DNA of 6,622 nucleotides from Saprospiraceae bacterium (lineage in GTDB: Bacteria; Bacteroidota; Bacteroidia; Chitinophagales; Saprospiraceae): the NCBI GenBank assembly GCA_020436955.1, contig JAGQWW010000145.1:1-6622 (forward strand), written 5' to 3'. The notes under the pieces are model-generated. The model made no database searches, was not told where the DNA came from, and saw nothing but the letters and a program-made list of their open reading frames with translations. Shown piece by piece: positions 1 through 6,622 of the stretch. The position numbers and the translations under genes are program-made. Every line of letters starts with the position of its first letter. Position 1 is the stretch's first letter.

Positions 1-1684
1 CCATTTCTGCCCCCTGAATAACGTGCCCAATGATGATTTCAGCAGACTTTTTATCATCGATATCGTCATGCGGATTTCTTCCGGACTGGTTTTCTATAAA
101 ATATTCGGGGTTTAAGGTTTTTCCTACATCATGGTAATAGGCACCTACTTTTACCAGCAACGCATCGGCACCGATTTCACGGGCAGCAGCTTCCGCAAGA
201 TTTCCAACTTGAAGTGAATGCTGTAAAGTTCCGGATGCCTTGAGTGCCAAATCCTGTAACAAAGGACGATTCATATCTGACAGCTCCACTAGAGAAATGG
301 CTGTGGTAAATCCGAAAATTCTTCCTAGAAGAGGAATTAGCGGGAAAGCCAACATGGTCAATAAAACATTCAGGAAGAACCAGCCGGCCATGGACCATTG
401 TACCTCATACAAATCACCGTTTGCAATCATGGACAGTCCTGTAAAGCCCAGAACGTAGGTGATGAAAATGAAAAACATAGCCGTAAAAAACTTGGTCCAG
501 TTTCGGGTATCAGCGGTGGTTAAGACAGCTACGATACCAGCCAATATTTGTAAAAAGGTAAATTCGTATCCAAGGGAAGACAAAAAGCTGGCAACCAGTA
601 CCACCACGATGTGGGTAAAAAATGCGAGGCGATCTGTAAAAAAGGTCTTTACAACAATCGGAACAATACAAAATGGCAACATGAAGGCATTCAAGGTGCC
701 GGAAGTTTCGACCACATGTACCAGGTAACTAAAAATGACCAACCACATCAGAATCAAGGACAACCTTGGTAACTCTTCCAATGTATCCGGCAGGTAACTT
801 CTCAGGTACATCAAAAAGGAAACAACGATGAGCGTAGTTAGCAGCATGTAACCCAAAAAGATACCCAGTGGCTTACGTGATTCTGAAAACGATTCCTGGT
901 ACTGGCTTTTATAAGAAACCAGTTTTTGATAGGCTTCCGGACCAACCACATCACCTCGGGTTATAATTCTTTCTCCTTCTTTTACCATGCCGGAGGCAAT
1001 GGATATTTCTCCCAGCAAGGCTTTTTTGTATCGGCTGGTCATGCTGTCATCCAAAAAGATATTGGGTTGGAAGAGGTCTTCCATGACATAAAGCAGAAAC
1101 TCAGGTTCAGCGAGTCTTGAATAGGGTAGAGAGTCGGTGAGTCTCTTTTCAACATCGGCGACCGTTTTCAAACTCTCTGCAGTACGTTTCTGAATGGTAT
1201 TGCCTACGACGAGGTTAACTACAAAATCATCACCTTGATCCTGATGCTTTGGTGACCAGGAAATGATACCTCCTTTGTAATAACGGTCCACCAAATTGGT
1301 GGCAAAGGATTTATAGCGCTGTTTATTTTTTAGTAAATCCGGAAATTGTTGGTCTTGTTTAGCCAGGGTAAACTGGGATTCGAATTTTTTCTCGAGATTT
1401 TGTTTTACCACTAAAAGCACATCAGGGTCCTGCACATAATAAGGAGAAAAATCTTTCTCCAACATAGCCTTTTCCTCTTGTAATTGGGCTTCAGGTTTTA
1501 AAATGGGAAAATCGAAGGGTGCATCCAGCGTTTCATATCGCCAGGTTACGCCTTCTGCAAATTCGAAAGGAAAGCGAGCATTGTTTGGAAACAGGAAGCT
1601 GATAAAAGCAATAACTCCTACCACAATACCCCAACGGGTAATGGTCTTGATGTGGGTAGACGGAAACTGGAAAGAGTTATTCAT
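1..1684 (-). CDS. pgpH: 7TM-HD family (PgpH-like) cyclic-di-AMP phosphodiesterase, 3' end outside window
   Basis: An open frame runs from the ATG at 1684-1682 to the window edge, giving 561 residues with no stop; the C-terminus is cut off. Layout seen in the translation: a short N-tail, TM1 (about residues 18-34), a large hydrophilic, presumably extracytoplasmic domain (about 35-270), seven hydrophobic segments (about 272-446), then a cytoplasmic HD domain from about 475. HD-type metal ligands are visible: H489 (in TLQHS), H518-D519 (in YYHDVGK) and H554 (in IIGHV). The flanking text (GNLAEAAA, LLVKVGAYYHD, EYFIENQ) is characteristic of the PgpH family, which hydrolyses c-di-AMP to pApA at the membrane. 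Later HD ligands lie beyond the edge, so an intact active site cannot be confirmed. The gene starts 22 nt after the stop of the upstream PLP enzyme on the same strand, with no evident terminator or strong promoter between, so co-transcription is likely. No clear Shine-Dalgarno sequence precedes the start, as is usual in Bacteroidota. The family is secure; the c-di-AMP substrate is inferred from homologues. Confidence 0.88.
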   Translation of the reverse strand, partial: MNNSFQFPSTHIKTITRWGIVVGVIAFISFLFPNNARFPFEFAEGVTWRYETLDAPFDFPILKPEAQLQEEKAMLEKDFSPYYVQDPDVLLVVKQNLEKKFESQFTLAKQDQQFPDLLKNKQRYKSFATNLVDRYYKGGIISWSPKHQDQGDDFVVNLVVGNTIQKRTAESLKTVADVEKRLTDSLPYSRLAEPEFLLYVMEDLFQPNIFLDDSMTSRYKKALLGEISIASGMVKEGERIITRGDVVGPEAYQKLVSYKSQYQESFSESRKPLGIFLGYMLLTTLIVVSFLMYLRSYLPDTLEELPRLSLILMWLVIFSYLVHVVETSGTLNAFMLPFCIVPIVVKTFFTDRLAFFTHIVVVLVASFLSSLGYEFTFLQILAGIVAVLTTADTRNWTKFFTAMFFIFITYVLGFTGLSMIANGDLYEVQWSMAGWFFLNVLLTMLAFPLIPLLGRIFGFTTAISLVELSDMNRPLLQDLALKASGTLQHSLQVGNLAEAAAREIGADALLVKVGAYYHDVGKTLNPEYFIENQSGRNPHDDIDDKKSAEIIIGHVIQGAEM

Positions 1685-1706
1685 GCAAAGGACGTTCGAT
1701 TAAACA

Positions 1707-3062
1707 CTAAACGGCCCTAATAATATCATATTTTGTGATAATATGCATAGCTCCGGTACGATCTTTTGCAATAACTGCCGGGATTTCCTTGGAAAAGTAT
1801 TTGCTAAGCTGACTCATGCTCAGGTCTTCATTCACAATTGGAAAAGGTTGACCCATGATACTTTCCACCTGCTTTTCAGCATTATCCAGCGGATTATCCA
1901 GGATATGTTTCAAGACAGTGCTTTCAGTCAAAGAACCTACCAAAGAGCCATTATCCATAACAGGGATTTGAGAAATGTCCTTTTCTTTCATGATGTGGAA
2001 CACATCTCTTAATTTTTTATCCTTTTGAATACTGATAAAGTCTTTCACTTCTTTATTGGCAATCAGGTCGCGCACTTTTCTTTCAGTATCCAAAAATCCA
2101 CGTTCACGCATCCAGTCGTCGTTGTAGATTTTTCCTACATATCGGCTACCATGGTCATGGAAAATTACGACTACCACATCATCCTTGGTCAACTGGTCTT
2201 TCAGTTGCAATAAACCTGCTACAGCAGATCCTGCTGAATATCCCAATAACAATCCTTCTTCTCTTGCCAGTCTCCTTGCCATAACGGCACCATCCTTATC
2301 CGAAACCTTTTCAAAAAGGTCGATTACTTCAAAATCTACGTTCTTAGGCAGGATATCTTCGCCAATTCCTTCTGTGATGTATGGGTAGATTTCCTTTTCG
2401 TCAAATTCGCCCGTTTCATGGTACTTTTTGAAAACTGATCCAAAAGTATCGATACCCCACACCTTGATATTTGGATTTTGTTCCTTTAGATATTTAGCAG
2501 TACCGGAAATGGTTCCACCAGTTCCTACTCCAACTACAAGGTGAGTGATTTTACCTTCGGTTTGTTCCCAGATTTCAGGACCTGTACTTTCGTAGTGCGC
2601 TTTTCTGTTGCTTAGGTTGTCGTATTGGTTGGCCCAAAATGAATTAGGAATTTCTTTGCTCAGCCTTTCCGCAACACTATAATATGACCGTGGATCATCT
2701 GCTGATACGTTGGTAGGACAAACAATCACCTCAGCACCCATAGCACGCAAGATGTCAAACTTTTCTTTGGATTGTTTATCTGTAGTAGTGAAAATGCAAC
2801 GATATCCTTTTACACAAGCAGCTAAAGCGATACCCATTCCCGTATTTCCGGAAGTACATTCTATGACAGTTCCACCTGGTTGTAAGCGACCATCTTTCTC
2901 TGCATCTTCCACCATTTTCAAGGCCATGCGGTCTTTGATAGAGTGGCCCGGGTTGAAAGTTTCAATTTTACCAAGTACCAAAGCCGGCACCTCTTTTACA
3001 ACATTGTTTAATTGTACAAGTGGCGTATTACCAATTGTTTCAAGGATATTTTTAAAATACAT
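1707..3062 (-). CDS. cbs: PLP-dependent cystathionine beta-synthase-type enzyme with C-terminal CBS-domain pair
   Basis: A complete 451-residue protein with an ATG start and TAG stop. The catalytic core (about 1-325) is a fold-type II PLP enzyme. K43 in HSIKDR is the expected Schiff-base lysine, TSGNTG (70-75) the substrate carboxylate loop, GVGTGGT (178-184) the PLP-phosphate loop, and S275 in GYSAGSA the residue facing the pyridine nitrogen. TEGIGED (229-235) and the stretch around DHGSRYVGKIYNDDWM (303-318) resemble cystathionine beta-synthase more than plain cysteine synthase. Residues about 330-451 form two CBS motifs (a Bateman module), which in this family bind adenosyl ligands such as S-adenosylmethionine. 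The expected reaction is serine plus homocysteine to cystathionine in the cytoplasm; O-acetylserine sulfhydrylase or H2S-forming activity is possible. The N-terminal haem-binding extension of animal CBS is absent, as is normal in bacteria. A good Bacteroidota promoter lies directly upstream. The gene is the first of a probable two-gene operon with the PgpH-like gene 22 nt downstream. Confidence 0.9.
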   Translation of the reverse strand: MYFKNILETIGNTPLVQLNNVVKEVPALVLGKIETFNPGHSIKDRMALKMVEDAEKDGRLQPGGTVIECTSGNTGMGIALAACVKGYRCIFTTTDKQSKEKFDILRAMGAEVIVCPTNVSADDPRSYYSVAERLSKEIPNSFWANQYDNLSNRKAHYESTGPEIWEQTEGKITHLVVGVGTGGTISGTAKYLKEQNPNIKVWGIDTFGSVFKKYHETGEFDEKEIYPYITEGIGEDILPKNVDFEVIDLFEKVSDKDGAVMARRLAREEGLLLGYSAGSAVAGLLQLKDQLTKDDVVVVIFHDHGSRYVGKIYNDDWMRERGFLDTERKVRDLIANKEVKDFISIQKDKKLRDVFHIMKEKDISQIPVMDNGSLVGSLTESTVLKHILDNPLDNAEKQVESIMGQPFPIVNEDLSMSQLSKYFSKEIPAVIAKDRTGAMHIITKYDIIRAV

Positions 3063-3078
3063 ATAGCTACTTCAGTTT

Positions 3079-3109
3079 CAAATTTAGTTAGGTGATTTTA
3101 CGGTACAAA
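3079..3109 (-). promoter_or_regulatory. Predicted Bacteroidota-type promoter for the cbs-pgpH transcript
   Basis: Read on the minus strand, TTTG (3109-3106) is followed by exactly 19 nt and then TAAATTTG (3086-3079). This matches the -33 TTTG and -7 TAnnTTTG elements recognised by the primary sigma factor of Bacteroidota. Transcription would start near 3072-3075, leaving a leader of only about 10-13 nt before the ATG at 3062. The match is exact, but the motif is short and AT-rich, so chance occurrence is possible. Its placement immediately before a gene start is the main support. Confidence 0.5.
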
Positions 3110-3462
3110 GTTAGAAAAGTTGAATCAAATTTATTTTCCTTTTTATTTGAAGGTCAAGCATTTAGCGGTGTACTTCCCTGGTTGCGAAATGATATTTTAC
3201 AAAATAGAATGCAATGCCGTTCCTATTTGGGAAGGTCGACTCTTTTTAGAATTTAAAAATATGGGGAAACCCTATTCACGTTGTATTATTACTGGGTTTA
3301 ATGGGTACTATACTGGTTTGTTTTAGGCACATCTTTTGCAAATAACCTACCTGAAAATCAATTGATTGGAATCTATAATGTATGATTCCGACAATTTAAA
3401 AATTGCGATTCGAACATTAGGAAGTGCTTTAACTAAAAAGAGATAGCAGAGCTTTGAGGACG

Positions 3463-3496
3463 AAAATATACTCTCCGATAGCAGGAGAGGTATTTT
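3463..3496. other. Imperfect stem-loop upstream of the surface protein gene
   Basis: CTCTCC (3471-3476) and GGAGAG (3484-3489) pair across a 7-nt loop (GATAGCA). The stem extends outward through ATA/TAT (3468-3470 with 3491-3493, one bulged G at 3490) and AAA/TTT, with one bulged T at 3467. It is about 12 bp in total, with A residues on the left flank and TTTT on the right. It could be a 5'-leader structure of the rightward gene, a weak terminator, or chance. The T run is too short for a confident terminator call, and no gene ends just before it on the plus strand. Confidence 0.35.
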
Positions 3497-3554
3497 CCTC
3501 GATGCCTGGTTGTTTATCGCAATTTTCTTTTTAACAACGTGATAATCAATCGAA

Positions 3555-6500
3555 ATGATGCCATTTGCACCTCGACGCAAAATGGTGGTCAGCTCCCTTG
3601 GTTGTGCTGTTTTTTTGTATTTGCTACTTGTTTTTCCCCTCAATCAGGCAAATACCCGCACAACTGTGGCAGTAAACCCCGTTTTTACCGCAACTGCTAA
3701 ACAGTCAAGCTGTACTGCCGGTATTCCCAACAATGATGCAAGTTTACGTCTTACAAGTGTTAGCAACGGAGACCGTGTCAACTACTCAGTAGGAAATACC
3801 TATACCGGAGATCCGGATTATGCAAATGCACAAATAATCGGTGCTTTACCGTATACTATCGCTTCAAGCCTAACCAATCCAATGGGGGCCAGAGATTATA
3901 CTATTCGTGTGTTTAATGGTGATAGTGGCACATATTCCGATGTCCTGGTCACCTTGGACGAGAAAATATGCCCCAATGAATGTTCCTGTGTTGATTACCT
4001 CTATGTAAACGACCCTACCCTGGATTTGACCCATAAATTTCCACTCAATCCTGATGGAACCGTAGGCCCTGAAGTAGGTTCACCATGGATGCCGACAGGA
4101 AATATTACCAATCCACATGGAGTAGTGGGAGATATAAATGGAAATTTATACATCGCTCAGATCGATGTTACTCCTACCCAATTATATCAAGTGAGTTGTG
4201 ATGGTACCATTTTGAATTCAAATGCTATTCCTGGCTGGAACAGGACCTTGAACCTGGTAACAGATGAAAATACAATATATTCAATTGGTAGACCACCGGG
4301 AGGTGGCGCATATCATGTTTATGCTCATGATATTTGTACCGGTACTTTGGTTAATTCCATTATGTTGCCCGATGGAGGTACAGCCGGATGGGGACTTTCA
4401 AAAGGTGAAGACGATGAATTGTATTTCACCATGTCATTTGCAAATATTTCGCATGCACATACCATTTATCACGTTGAGAAAGACTTGTCTGCATACAATC
4501 TGGTATGGAGTCTACCGCAAATTTCAGGCTATAATACCCATGGTGTTGACCGTGATGAGTTTGGAAACTACTATGTTGTTTTGACCCGCAACTCTCCTGG
4601 TGCCACTACATTGTACAAAATTGGTCCCGGAGGTAATACTATCAATACCATTTCGGATAATTCATTGAATCAGTCCGGATTTGGAGGTACCTGGGGTATT
4701 GTTTACAATAGGTATAACGGAAAACTATACATGGGTACCCTTGGAGATGATTGCGTAGCGGTAGTAGATGCCGGAGGTCAGTTTGGAAATATGACTTACG
4801 AAGCTGCTTCAGGTGTACCACACGTTCCCGGTACCTATTCAAAAGCGATTAACATTGTAAGAGAATGTTGTCCCAATAATGTCTCCTTTACGCTTGATAC
4901 TGTAGTGTGTGGTGTTCCCTTTGGAGATGAAGTTCATTTGGCCAGGTTGATTAGTTGTGATAATGGTGTTTTTTGTGAAGGAAACTGGTCAGTAGGACCA
5001 GGCAATAGCGGTATTAATTATGACCCTTGTAATCAGACTATTTCTTTCAATGCGACAGGAGCTTGTGGTGAATTTACCCTAACTGCAGCAGGTGGAGCGG
5101 GTACGCAATGTGGCGCTTTTGATGTGACTTTGAATGTGGGATATGGTGAGATAATCGCTTCGACCATAGCCGGGGATCAGGCAATTTGTAGAGGAGGTGA
5201 TCCCGCTGCTTTTACCGAAGTAGCACCTGCCAGTGGCAGTAGTACCATCAATTACCAATGGCAGTTTAGTACTACAGATTGTAATTCCGGGTTCCAAAGT
5301 ATTCCTGGAGCAGATGGACCAACCTATGATCCTCCTGCCGGATTGGATACTACAACCTATTATCGTTTGATTACGACTGTGGATGCCAGTGGTTGTTCCT
5401 CAGGCCTTTGTAGAGATACGAGTAATTGTATCACTGTAGCTGTGACCGACATTGAATCTCCAGGCTTACAAAATCTTACCTGTAATGATAATGCGACTCC
5501 AACCATTGCCAGTGATGATTATGTAACCTTTAGTTTGAATCCGACAGGAGATGAATTACCGGCATCCTACACCTTGTCAGTTGACAATGGAGGCGTGTTA
5601 ACACTACTGAATGGAAATCCAGCCAGCAATATCTCATTTGGAGCTGCGACTCAATTTAAATTACAAAATGGTTCAGCGGATGGAACAGTATACACTGTAA
5701 CCATTGATCTGGACGGGATGCCAAATTGCCCGATAACCTTCCCGATATCAGCAGCTTCCTGTTCTAATGATAATGTCGATTTGGCTTTGATAAAAACAGA
5801 AACTTCGTCAGGACCATACCTGCCGGGTGATAATGTAAATTTTGACATTACTGTTTATAATCAAGGGACCTTGCCGGTAACCAATGTGCAGGTCACAGAT
5901 TATATACCTTCCGGCTTTTTATTTAATGTACTGGATAATCCGGACTTTTCCTTCTCAGGAGGTAATGGTGTAGCTACCATTCCGACTTTGAATGCAGGAG
6001 CGAATGTAACATTGGGAATCACCTTGCAGATTGATCCACTTTTCTTAGGAACTACCCTGGTTAACAATGCAGAAATAACTGCCTATACAGGATTTGCTGA
6101 TGAAGATTCGACTCCGGGCAACAACAGCGGTTCTATGCCAGAATTGGCTACGGACAACGATATTGATGATGAATCTCCCGGTAGTCCGGGAACAACAGAT
6201 AACCCTGCTGACGAGGATGATTTTGACCCTGCGCAGATTAGTATTTTACAGTCGTTTGACCTTGCTTTGAAAAAAGTAGTGTTAACAGCAGGCCCGGTTT
6301 TGCCAGGTACCGATGTCGATTATAAAATAACGGTTTACAACCAGGGGGATATCCCGGGTACCAATATTACCGTAACTGATTACATTCCAGCCGGTCATAA
6401 TTTTAATGCCGTAGACAATGCAGACTTTGCGCTCAATGGAATGGTGGCAGAAGCAGTAATCCCTGCCTTATTGCCAGGTGATTCTGTAGAATTGTCGATT

Positions 6501-6622
6501 ACCCTTGAGGTCGACTTATTGTATGATGGTGCTACTATTATCAACAATGCAGAAATTACTGCTGCTACGGGAGGAACAGATGAAGATTCGACTCCTGGCA
6601 ATAACAGTGGTTCATCTCCGGA
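3555..6622 (+). CDS. Large secreted multi-module surface protein with DUF11 repeats, 3' end outside window
   Basis: The frame runs from 3555 to the window edge (1022 complete residues, no stop). Two adjacent ATGs (3555, 3558) are possible; in-frame TGA and TAA lie just upstream. This start gives a signal peptide: basic RRK at 7-9, hydrophobic 11-30, cleavage plausibly after A33. Modules in order: a beta-rich unit (about 61-138) with YTGDPDYANA and YTIRVFNG; a region (about 139-437) with repeated HGV/NGNLYIA-like motifs (H188, H329), suggestive of an NHL or propeller-like fold; a cysteine-rich segment (about 438-530); an Ig/PKD-like module (about 535-625) with YQWQFS and TTYYRLIT; a further beta module (about 630-735); then DUF11-type repeats from residue 742. 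Such proteins in Bacteroidota are exported adhesin-like surface or matrix proteins, often via type IX secretion. The sorting domain would be C-terminal and is not in view. Precise function is unknown; ligand and role are not deducible. The gene stands alone on its strand here. Confidence 0.85.
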   Translation, partial: MMPFAPRRKMVVSSLGCAVFLYLLLVFPLNQANTRTTVAVNPVFTATAKQSSCTAGIPNNDASLRLTSVSNGDRVNYSVGNTYTGDPDYANAQIIGALPYTIASSLTNPMGARDYTIRVFNGDSGTYSDVLVTLDEKICPNECSCVDYLYVNDPTLDLTHKFPLNPDGTVGPEVGSPWMPTGNITNPHGVVGDINGNLYIAQIDVTPTQLYQVSCDGTILNSNAIPGWNRTLNLVTDENTIYSIGRPPGGGAYHVYAHDICTGTLVNSIMLPDGGTAGWGLSKGEDDELYFTMSFANISHAHTIYHVEKDLSAYNLVWSLPQISGYNTHGVDRDEFGNYYVVLTRNSPGATTLYKIGPGGNTINTISDNSLNQSGFGGTWGIVYNRYNGKLYMGTLGDDCVAVVDAGGQFGNMTYEAASGVPHVPGTYSKAINIVRECCPNNVSFTLDTVVCGVPFGDEVHLARLISCDNGVFCEGNWSVGPGNSGINYDPCNQTISFNATGACGEFTLTAAGGAGTQCGAFDVTLNVGYGEIIASTIAGDQAICRGGDPAAFTEVAPASGSSTINYQWQFSTTDCNSGFQSIPGADGPTYDPPAGLDTTTYYRLITTVDASGCSSGLCRDTSNCITVAVTDIESPGLQNLTCNDNATPTIASDDYVTFSLNPTGDELPASYTLSVDNGGVLTLLNGNPASNISFGAATQFKLQNGSADGTVYTVTIDLDGMPNCPITFPISAASCSNDNVDLALIKTETSSGPYLPGDNVNFDITVYNQGTLPVTNVQVTDYIPSGFLFNVLDNPDFSFSGGNGVATIPTLNAGANVTLGITLQIDPLFLGTTLVNNAEITAYTGFADEDSTPGNNSGSMPELATDNDIDDESPGSPGTTDNPADEDDFDPAQISILQSFDLALKKVVLTAGPVLPGTDVDYKITVYNQGDIPGTNITVTDYIPAGHNFNAVDNADFALNGMVAEAVIPALLPGDSVELSITLEVDLLYDGATIINNAEITAATGGTDEDSTPGNNSGSSP
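5778..6257 (+). repeat. DUF11-type repeat unit 1 (160 codons) of the surface protein
   Basis: This unit is residues 742-901 of the surface protein. It starts DLALIK and contains the DUF11 hallmarks PGDNV, ITVYNQG, VTDYIPSG and NNAEIT. It ends in an acidic linker rich in Asp, Glu, Pro and Gly (DEDSTPGNNSGS and DIDDESPGSPG). Its length of 480 bp equals the offset to the next unit exactly, with no indel in the aligned part. Confidence 0.85.
6258..6622 (+). repeat. DUF11-type repeat unit 2, cut by the window edge
   Basis: This unit starts DLALKK at residue 902 and aligns without gaps to unit 1 at an offset of exactly 480 bp. My hand alignment gives 71 identical residues of the 121 visible. The strongest match is over ITVYNQG, VTDYIP, NNAEIT and DEDSTPGNNSGS; at DNA level TGAAGATTCGACTCC is identical (6101-6115 and 6581-6595). 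The rest of the linker and any further units lie beyond the window. Confidence 0.85.

Larger units (their letters stand above)
3063..3554. other. Divergent intergenic region without a convincing gene
   Basis: About 490 bp separate the starts of the minus-strand enzyme gene and the plus-strand surface protein gene. It contains the minus-strand promoter (3079-3109) and an imperfect hairpin (3463-3496). There is also a 6-bp inverted repeat, GTTGTT (3509-3514) with AACAAC (3533-3538), just before the rightward start codon. I found no TTTG-N19-TAnnTTTG match on the plus strand, so the promoter of the surface protein is not identified; it may use an alternative sigma factor or a degenerate site. 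Short open frames exist on both strands but none looks like a protein gene. No tRNA, CRISPR or insertion-sequence end was recognised. Confidence 0.6.

Noticed and set aside
177..1120. Several plus-strand open frames of 60-90 codons across the PgpH-like gene
   Set aside because: They are antisense to a continuous, strongly recognisable membrane protein and look like chance frames.
1724..1740. Inverted repeat TATCA/TGATA near the end of the PLP enzyme gene as a terminator
   Set aside because: The stem is only 5 bp, lies within coding sequence, and has no following T run; it does not argue against co-transcription with the downstream gene.
3106..3113. TAACTTTG on the minus strand as an alternative -7 element
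   Set aside because: No TTTG lies at the right distance upstream; the TTTG inside it instead pairs as a -33 element with TAAATTTG at 3079-3086.
3120..3326. 68-codon plus-strand open frame in the intergenic region
   Set aside because: It begins with TTG rather than ATG, starts next to the minus-strand promoter region, and its translation shows no domain, signal peptide or recognisable family.
3582..3584. Alternative in-frame ATG for the surface protein
   Set aside because: Starting here removes the basic residues at 7-9 and leaves a signal peptide without a positively charged N-region; 3555 gives a complete signal.
3594..3605. Possible lipobox (S-L-G-C, Cys17) making the surface protein a lipoprotein
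   Set aside because: There is no Leu/Val/Ile at -3, the hydrophobic run before Cys17 is too short, and the run continues for another 13 residues after it, favouring a standard signal peptide.
3347..3643. 98-codon minus-strand open frame overlapping the start of the surface protein
   Set aside because: It runs antisense through the signal peptide of a well-supported gene and through the hairpin, with no recognisable protein features.

Overview
The window looks like a chromosomal piece of a Bacteroidota bacterium, most likely of the Saprospiria/Lewinella type. Three things point there. A promoter matches the Bacteroidota pattern (TTTG, 19 nt, TAnnTTTG). None of the three genes has a clear Shine-Dalgarno sequence. 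The right half is a very large secreted mosaic protein ending in DUF11-type repeats with acidic 'DEDSTPGNNSGS' linkers, a style I associate with that group. The assignment rests on pattern recognition, not on a search.

Left half (1-3062, minus strand). A gene for a 451-residue PLP enzyme with a C-terminal CBS-domain pair (cystathionine beta-synthase type, 1707-3062) is followed after 22 nt by a membrane protein of the 7TM-HD (PgpH) family (1-1684). The second gene's 3' end lies outside the window. PgpH enzymes hydrolyse the second messenger c-di-AMP. The spacing and the single good promoter upstream (3079-3109) suggest one transcript carrying sulfur amino acid metabolism and c-di-AMP turnover.

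Middle (3063-3554). This is a divergent intergenic region of about 490 bp. It holds the promoter of the minus-strand pair and an imperfect hairpin (3463-3496) about 60 nt before the rightward gene. I see no convincing gene in it.

Right half (3555-6622, plus strand). This is the first 1022 residues of a large exported protein. It has a signal peptide, a short beta-rich module, a region resembling NHL/propeller-type repeats, cysteine-rich and Ig/PKD-like modules, and then a DUF11 tandem array with an exact 480-bp (160-residue) period. The window ends inside the second unit. The anchor or secretion signal, expected at the C-terminus, is not visible.

Nothing here demonstrates a new defence or mobile system. 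The points most worth a second look are the CBS-domain enzyme/c-di-AMP phosphodiesterase pairing and the exactly periodic DUF11 array.
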